Positions 6,966 to 10,519 of a stretch of 10,519 nt of DNA are shown here, piece by piece. The notes under the pieces were generated by a model that was given only the letters and a program-made list of their open reading frames with translations, was not told the origin of the DNA and made no database searches. The stretch's first letter is position 1. Every line of letters begins with the position of its first letter. A program made the translations under genes and the position numbers. The stretch is from Treponema sp. (GTDB taxonomy: Bacteria; Spirochaetota; Spirochaetia; Treponematales; Breznakiellaceae), in assembly GCA_031274565.1 (NCBI GenBank), contig JAISPY010000281.1, positions 1 to 10,519 on the forward strand, written 5' to 3'.

Positions 6966-7724
6966 ATGACTTCAAAGACAGGGAATGTACCTCGTTTTTT
7001 GTATCTGGACCAGGTGATGGCCTTCTTCGTGGCGATCCTGCTTATAAGCAATGTGGCCTCTTCCGCGAAGATCCTGGACCTGGGGTTTTCCCTGTTCGGT
7101 ATTCCCCTGGCTTTTGACGGCGGAACCCTGCTCTTTCCCCTGTCCTATGTGTTTGGGGATCTGCTCACCGAAGTATACGGCTTCCAGGCTTCCCGCAGGG
7201 TTATCTGGACCGGGTTTGCCACGCTGGCCTTGGCATGGGGGGTCTTTTTCCTCCTCCGCATCCTCCCTGGGGAAGCAACCTGGGAATCCTATGCGGGAAG
7301 CGCCGCGTTTGACGCGATTCTGGGGGGCATGAGTACCGGCGGCATTGCCTTGGCAAGCATCCTGGGGTATTGGATGGGGGAATTTTCCAATGCTGCGGTT
7401 TTATCCCGCATGAAAGTCCTCATGCAGGGCCGGATGCTCTGGGTACGGACCATCGGAAGCACCCTGCTGGGAGAGCTGGTGGACAGTGTAGTTTTTGTGC
7501 TGATTGCAAGCCTCACCGGGGTTTTTGGGTGGGAACTCTTTGCTACCCTGGTGTTCACCAACTATCTTTTTAAGTGTACCGTTGAAGTACTGATGACCCC
7601 CCTCACCTACCTGGCGGCCCATAAACTGAAACGCGCTGAAGGGGTGGATACCTACGATGTGGGGGTTACGCTTAATCCCTTCACCACCGGCTGGTTCAAG
7701 AAAAAAGGAGGAGCCGCTCTATAA
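6966..7724 (+). CDS. yhhQ: Queuosine precursor transporter, YhhQ/DUF165 family
   Basis: This 252-residue polytopic inner-membrane protein has about six helices. YhhQ-family proteins import preQ0/preQ1 (or related deazapurines) for making queuosine in tRNA. Family landmarks are I-S-N-V-A-S-S-A-K (27-35), F-P-L-S-Y-V-F-G-D-L-L-T-E-V-Y-G (57-72), W-V-R-T-I-G-S-T-L-L-G-E-L-V-D-S (159-174) and L-M-T-P-L-T-Y (209-215). The length is usual for the family. The frame extends upstream to an ATG at 6750, but that portion is the promoter and riboswitch. The true start is 6966, with AAGGA at 6953-6957. An ATG at 6957 overlaps that ribosome site and is unlikely. It ends 17 bases from the convergent kinase-like gene. 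The preQ1 riboswitch in its leader independently supports the function. Confidence 0.92.
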   Translation: MTSKTGNVPRFLYLDQVMAFFVAILLISNVASSAKILDLGFSLFGIPLAFDGGTLLFPLSYVFGDLLTEVYGFQASRRVIWTGFATLALAWGVFFLLRILPGEATWESYAGSAAFDAILGGMSTGGIALASILGYWMGEFSNAAVLSRMKVLMQGRMLWVRTIGSTLLGELVDSVVFVLIASLTGVFGWELFATLVFTNYLFKCTVEVLMTPLTYLAAHKLKRAEGVDTYDVGVTLNPFTTGWFKKKGGAAL

Positions 7725-7741
7725 CGCGCCCCGCTCCCTGC

Positions 7742-8341
7742 TTAACCCAGGCCTGCAAACTGTACCGCCAGCCCCACGGTAATGGGAATCGCCAGATTAT
7801 CGTAGTCATCCAGCGGAAGGGCTTCCACCACCGTGGCGCTTAATGCAGCGACCAGTGCGGTTTTGTAATTATAGGAGCATTGATAGGCGGCAAAAAACAC
7901 CGCCACGAAACAGGCGGTGGAGCCTTCAAGACTCTTCCCTAAAAGAAAAGCCGGGCGAATCCGTCCTAAGAGTTTCCCCACTAAGCTGGCGAATCCGTCA
8001 CCGAAGGCTAAGGCATATATCGCAATGGAGGCCGCTGGGGAGGGGTACAAGAGCAACGCCAGGGAGGAACCGATACCCAGGGTAACCGGCCCTAAGACAA
8101 AATGCCCCCTATCCCGTGAACGGGAAGCCCTATTCGTCAACGAAGAAATGAGGGGAATTTCCATGCCGGCAAGCCGGGCGTTTTCCATATAGGTATACAG
8201 CAAGGTACCCAGCATGAGCAGGATCACCGTAACCGGCCGGTTTATCGCCGCCATGCTGGGACTGAGGGCTATAAGAAAGTGTATGGATTTTCTAATAACT
8301 TCTGTCTTAAGCTCCTTGAGTTCCAGACTACCCCGGATCAT
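7742..8341 (-). CDS. Dolichol/phytol/diacylglycerol kinase-like CTP-dependent lipid kinase
   Basis: This 199-residue membrane protein has about six helices and belongs to the SEC59/DGK1/VTE5 group, which uses CTP to phosphorylate polyprenols, phytol or diacylglycerol. Visible motifs are V-I-R-K-S-I-H-F (15-22), G-H-F-V-L-G-P (79-85), F-G-D-G-F-A-S-L-V-G-K-L-L-G-R (113-127), L-G-K-S-L-E-G-S (134-141) and P-L-D-D-Y-D-N-L-A-I-P-I (176-187). The lipid substrate in this organism is unknown. The frame can be opened from 8398, but a -10 element ends at 8399, so the transcript probably starts near 8392 and the ATG at 8398 would be excluded. The ATG at 8341 has GAGGGG five bases upstream and directly precedes the conserved domain, so I chose it. 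Confidence 0.8.
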   Translation of the reverse strand: MIRGSLELKELKTEVIRKSIHFLIALSPSMAAINRPVTVILLMLGTLLYTYMENARLAGMEIPLISSLTNRASRSRDRGHFVLGPVTLGIGSSLALLLYPSPAASIAIYALAFGDGFASLVGKLLGRIRPAFLLGKSLEGSTACFVAVFFAAYQCSYNYKTALVAALSATVVEALPLDDYDNLAIPITVGLAVQFAGLG

Positions 8342-8398
8342 ACCGGCCCCTCGAACCATAACCACATCACTTTTTAATACATGCACTGTTTTCATCAT

Positions 8399-8427
8399 AC
8401 TATATTTAGTAGCAAATTGTATACCAA
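8399..8427 (-). promoter_or_regulatory. Promoter of the lipid kinase-like gene
   Basis: On the minus strand TTGGTA (8427-8422) is followed after exactly 17 bases by TATAGT (8404-8399). The predicted start of transcription is near 8392, giving a leader of about 50 bases to the ATG at 8341. Confidence 0.55.
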
Positions 8428-8504
8428 GATTAACACCTACCCGCTTGGAAGGGGTATACCGCCCCCTCAGTAGTTCCTACAACTCCTATATACTCAATTT
8501 TAAC

Positions 8505-8543
8505 GCACCTATATAGGGGATCCCCTGCATAGGTGCCGTTTTT
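8505..8543 (+). terminator. Hairpin with T run between galK and the kinase-like gene
   Basis: GCACCTAT (8505-8512) pairs perfectly with ATAGGTGC (8529-8536), and the palindrome GGGGATCCCC (8516-8525) lies inside. On the plus strand it is followed by CG and five Ts (8539-8543), an intrinsic-terminator shape, yet no plus-strand gene ends here. On the minus strand, where it would end the galK transcript, the tail is the weaker GTTAAAATT. The rest of 8342-8644 shows only the kinase promoter, a GGTATACC palindrome (8453-8460) and AT-rich sequence. Confidence 0.45.
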
Positions 8544-8644
8544 CACAGAATCGTGGGTCAAGAGTTTTTCGCGCCCCCCACTCTGAGCCGAGGGAATCCG
8601 CTCAATGTATAAAAAAATAGACGGTATATATTCAAAAATTACTA

Positions 8645-10003
8645 CTATACCCAGGTAGCTACTCCTAGAGGCCGGATCCTCAAAGGGGTGAACGCCCCAG
8701 GGCCAAAGACCGATTCCAGGGCGACCCTATAGGAATCCTGGTACTCCCGGGGTATATACACCTGGATAGTTCCGGCAAACCCTCCCCCATGTACTCGGCA
8801 GGCCCAGAGTGGAACCGGGGCTTTCCCTGGTTTTTTTAAAAAGTCAAAAAAGGCCCGGGTTAGAGTCAGGGCCAGGGCCAGTCCCTGCTCCCGAGGATCA
8901 TGGGGGGTATAGAGGTTCTGCAACAGTTCCCAAGAGGAATCCCCGGATTCGTTGACCCGGCGAAGGTACTGCTTCAAGGCCGCGCTCCGCGCTTCCCCAG
9001 AAGCGGCGTCCGCCTGTTCTAGAGCGATGTGCATACCATCCACCCGGTGATTTTCATTGAAAAAATGTAAGGCCCGCAGGAAAGCCCGGTCCCCTGCGGC
9101 TTTTCGGACTGATTCAGCCCGGGCCACGAGGGTCTCCCTATCCAATTCTCGGAGCACTGATTTGCCAAAAAACCGGGCCACCGCCTTCATCTCTTCCGGG
9201 ATGGCGGCGTATTCGGGGGTGAGGTCCGCATGGCTTCCCCGGGTATTTACCACGCCGAGACAGAGGCCGGAAGATTCCAGGTCTATCCGGACCGGCTTGA
9301 CGTTCGGCTCCTGTTCGTCCGCAAAGTCTATGAGCACCGCTCCCCCGTAAGCACAGGCGATTTGGTCCATCAAGCCTGAAGGTTTCCCGAAATACGCATT
9401 CTCCGCTTTTTGCCCAATCTTGGCGAGTTCCAGGGCGGAACGGGTTCCTTCTCCATAGAGCTGGTCAAAGATGGCGCCGAAAAGAACCTCTACCGCTGCT
9501 GAGGAGGAAAGGCCTGAACCGGGCAGCACGGTGGAATCCGCATTCGCGGTAAAACCGCCGACTGCAAGCCCTTGAGCAGCCAATTCCGCCGCAACTCCTC
9601 GAACCAGGGCCTCGGTGGTTCCCCGCTCAGAGGTCCTGGGGCTGAGGTCCGCCAGATCGATTCGCACATCCGGGTACCCGGTAGAGCGAAAGATCACCTG
9701 TTTATCCTCCCGGGGCAGGACCGCCGCAGCCACATCCAACTGGACAGAGCCGGCCAGGACCTTGCCGTGGTTATGGTCGGTATGGTTTCCGCCCAATTCA
9801 GTGCGGCCAGGGGCGGTAAAGAAGCGGATTTGGGCGGCGCTTTCCTGCTGTTCCGGTCTCATTGGAGGAACTAAGGCACGGAGCCCTGTAATCAGGGATT
9901 GGTAACGGCGCCGGGCCGCTACCAATCCCTCTGAACCGTAGTGTGCTCCCAAACGGGATGCTGCATCCGGGGAATCAAGCCGGTTGAGCCATTGTTCATA
10001 CAT
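8645..10003 (-). CDS. galK: Galactokinase-family sugar kinase (GHMP superfamily)
   Basis: This 452-residue cytoplasmic kinase is expected to phosphorylate galactose at C1 with ATP, the first step of the Leloir pathway. The galactokinase signature is at 65-80 (P-G-R-T-E-L-G-G-N-H-T-D-H-N-H-G). The ATP-binding GHMP motif is at 160-170 (L-P-G-S-G-L-S-S-S-A-A). The catalytic-base region G-L-M-D-Q is at 210-214 with Asp213, and the C-terminal motif H-G-G-G-F-A-G-T is at 405-412. The first signature reads GGNHTDH where the textbook form is GEHTDY, so the Glu that contacts the sugar is Asn. The protein is also longer than E. coli GalK (about 380 residues), mainly through a 55-residue N-terminus. I place it in a divergent galactokinase branch whose exact sugar is less certain. 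The frame opens at 10048, but the transcript probably starts near 10019 and the ATG at 10003 has AAGGA upstream. No galT or galE is adjacent. Confidence 0.88.
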   Translation of the reverse strand: MYEQWLNRLDSPDAASRLGAHYGSEGLVAARRRYQSLITGLRALVPPMRPEQQESAAQIRFFTAPGRTELGGNHTDHNHGKVLAGSVQLDVAAAVLPREDKQVIFRSTGYPDVRIDLADLSPRTSERGTTEALVRGVAAELAAQGLAVGGFTANADSTVLPGSGLSSSAAVEVLFGAIFDQLYGEGTRSALELAKIGQKAENAYFGKPSGLMDQIACAYGGAVLIDFADEQEPNVKPVRIDLESSGLCLGVVNTRGSHADLTPEYAAIPEEMKAVARFFGKSVLRELDRETLVARAESVRKAAGDRAFLRALHFFNENHRVDGMHIALEQADAASGEARSAALKQYLRRVNESGDSSWELLQNLYTPHDPREQGLALALTLTRAFFDFLKKPGKAPVPLWACRVHGGGFAGTIQVYIPREYQDSYRVALESVFGPGAFTPLRIRPLGVATWV

Positions 10004-10025
10004 AGGTGTTTCCTTGGTGCACATG

Positions 10026-10045
10026 ATTATAACACCAGATGGTGT
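10026..10045 (-). promoter_or_regulatory. galK extended -10 promoter with overlapping palindromic operator candidate
   Basis: On the minus strand the sequence TGTTATAAT (10034-10026) is a perfect TATAAT with the extended -10 TG. There is no good -35 at 17 bases. The palindrome ACACCA-GA-TGGTGT (10032-10045) overlaps the upstream edge of the -10, a position where a bound repressor would block polymerase. The regulator is unknown. Confidence 0.5.
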
Positions 10046-10090
10046 CATGGGGAAGCGCTATGCCAGGGTACGATACGAGGCGGTTGTGAA

Positions 10091-10260
10091 AGAGAAGGGA
10101 AAATTATACCCTACCGAACAAGGAAATAGTAGACCCTTGTATATTACTAAGAAACAACTAATTGGGTACTTTCTTATAATACAGCATAATTATGTAGAAA
10201 GAGAGGTAAGGAGGTAAAGTAATTCCTTATTATTAAAGGGGTATAATTTCCCCTCTTCAA
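10091..10260. mobile_element. Possible MITE-like element: AT-rich stretch flanked by imperfect inverted repeats
   Basis: AGGGAAAATTATACCCT (10096-10112) is matched in opposite orientation by AGGGGTATAATTTCCCCT (10237-10254), whose complement is AGGGGAAATTATACCCCT. Similarity continues weakly inward (AAGGAA in both arms). Each arm is itself nearly palindromic. The 160-base stretch between and including them is AT-rich and has no credible gene; it contains an isolated AGGAGGT at 10209-10215 with no start codon in range. It lies between the galK promoter and a transposase. It could be a small non-autonomous element or one end of the neighbouring insertion sequence. No target-site duplication is evident. 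Confidence 0.35.
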
Positions 10261-10286
10261 TCCAGCAATTCTCATTTTAGAAAAAG

Positions 10287-10295
10287 TGATATGAT
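10287..10295 (+). promoter_or_regulatory. Extended -10 promoter of the transposase
   Basis: TGATATGAT contains TATGAT (10290-10295) with the extended -10 TG. The ATG at 10302 lies six bases downstream, the usual transcription start, and there is no separate ribosome site, so the message may be leaderless. No convincing -35 is present. Confidence 0.4.
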
Positions 10296-10301
10296 GCAGG
10301 G

Positions 10302-10519
10302 ATGGGACGAGGAATATTTAAGGCGCTAATGGGCAGTTTGGAAGAAGTCGGGAAGGATGTGCCTGACAACAGGCGGGAAGGGTATGACCAATTATACGGG
10401 ATAGGGGACGCGGTAAAGTGCGCGTTTGCGGTATTTTTCTTTCAGCATCCCTCATTGCTGAGTTTTCAGCGTTCGATGAAAGAGAAACGGAAGCGGGACA
10501 ACATGGAAACGCTGCTCGG
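10302..10519 (+). CDS. Insertion-sequence transposase, N-terminal part (cut by window edge)
   Basis: Seventy-two codons are visible and the frame is open to the edge. The stretch F-A-V-F-F-F-Q-H-P-S-L-L-S-F-Q-R (42-57), followed by K-R-K-R-D-N-M-E-T-L-L (62-72), matches the N-terminal region of a group of DDE transposases in which 'FF.Q.PS.L..Q' precedes 'NN..TLFG'. The catalytic residues would lie outside the window, so intactness cannot be judged. An in-frame stop at 10287-10289 limits the start to the ATG at 10302. The terminal inverted repeat should lie just upstream, but the other end is not available for comparison. Confidence 0.72.
   Translation, partial: MGRGIFKALMGSLEEVGKDVPDNRREGYDQLYGIGDAVKCAFAVFFFQHPSLLSFQRSMKEKRKRDNMETLL

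Noticed and set aside
10209..10215. Strong Shine-Dalgarno AGGAGGT suggesting a small gene
   Set aside because: No ATG, GTG or TTG follows at a workable distance.
9941..10217. Plus-strand open frames across the galK start and upstream region
   Set aside because: They are antisense to galK and its promoter, lack ribosome sites and show no recognisable motif.

Overview
The window looks like chromosomal DNA of a motile bacterium. My best guess is a spirochaete of the Treponema group. This rests on a FliL-like flagellar protein next to an MscS channel, a galactokinase of an unusual sequence type, and the general style of the proteins. The guess comes from recognising families, not from a search. 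Coding regions are moderately GC-rich and the gaps at 3600-4130 and 10080-10300 are clearly richer in A and T. Sigma-70-like promoters can be read in front of most transcription units.

Layout: 1-973 (minus) is an MFS drug-efflux-type transporter that runs off the left edge. 974-1322 is a divergent gap with two outward promoters and, between them, a set of strong inverted repeats. 1323-3595 (plus) is a tight three-gene unit: a ClpP-type protease, an MscS mechanosensitive channel and a FliL-like membrane protein. 3596-4130 holds a pyrimidine tract, short repeats and the glgP promoter. 4131-6670 (plus) is an alpha-glucan (glycogen) phosphorylase whose frame breaks by one base near 6371. 6671-6965 holds three hairpins, a promoter and a preQ1-I riboswitch. 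The riboswitch sits directly in front of a YhhQ-family queuosine-precursor transporter (6966-7724, plus). 7742-8341 (minus) is a dolichol/phytol/diacylglycerol-kinase-like membrane protein, convergent with yhhQ. 8342-8644 holds its promoter and a hairpin. 8645-10003 (minus) is a galactokinase-family sugar kinase. 10004-10301 holds the galK promoter with an overlapping palindrome, and an AT-rich pair of inverted repeats resembling a small mobile element. 10302-10519 (plus) is the start of an insertion-sequence transposase cut by the right edge.

How the genes fit together: glgP releases glucose-1-phosphate from stored glucan and galK feeds galactose (or a related sugar) into the same pool, but they are not one operon. 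The clearest regulatory logic is preQ1 sensed by the leader of its own salvage transporter. In the clpP-mscS-fliL unit, protein quality control, osmotic relief and a flagellar or membrane-scaffold protein probably share one mRNA.

The points most worth a second look are the preQ1 riboswitch, the glgP frameshift, the apparently leaderless glgP and transposase messages, the structured divergent gap at 1064-1220, and the repeats near 6700-6840 and 10091-10260. I did not find a convincing new multi-gene system.
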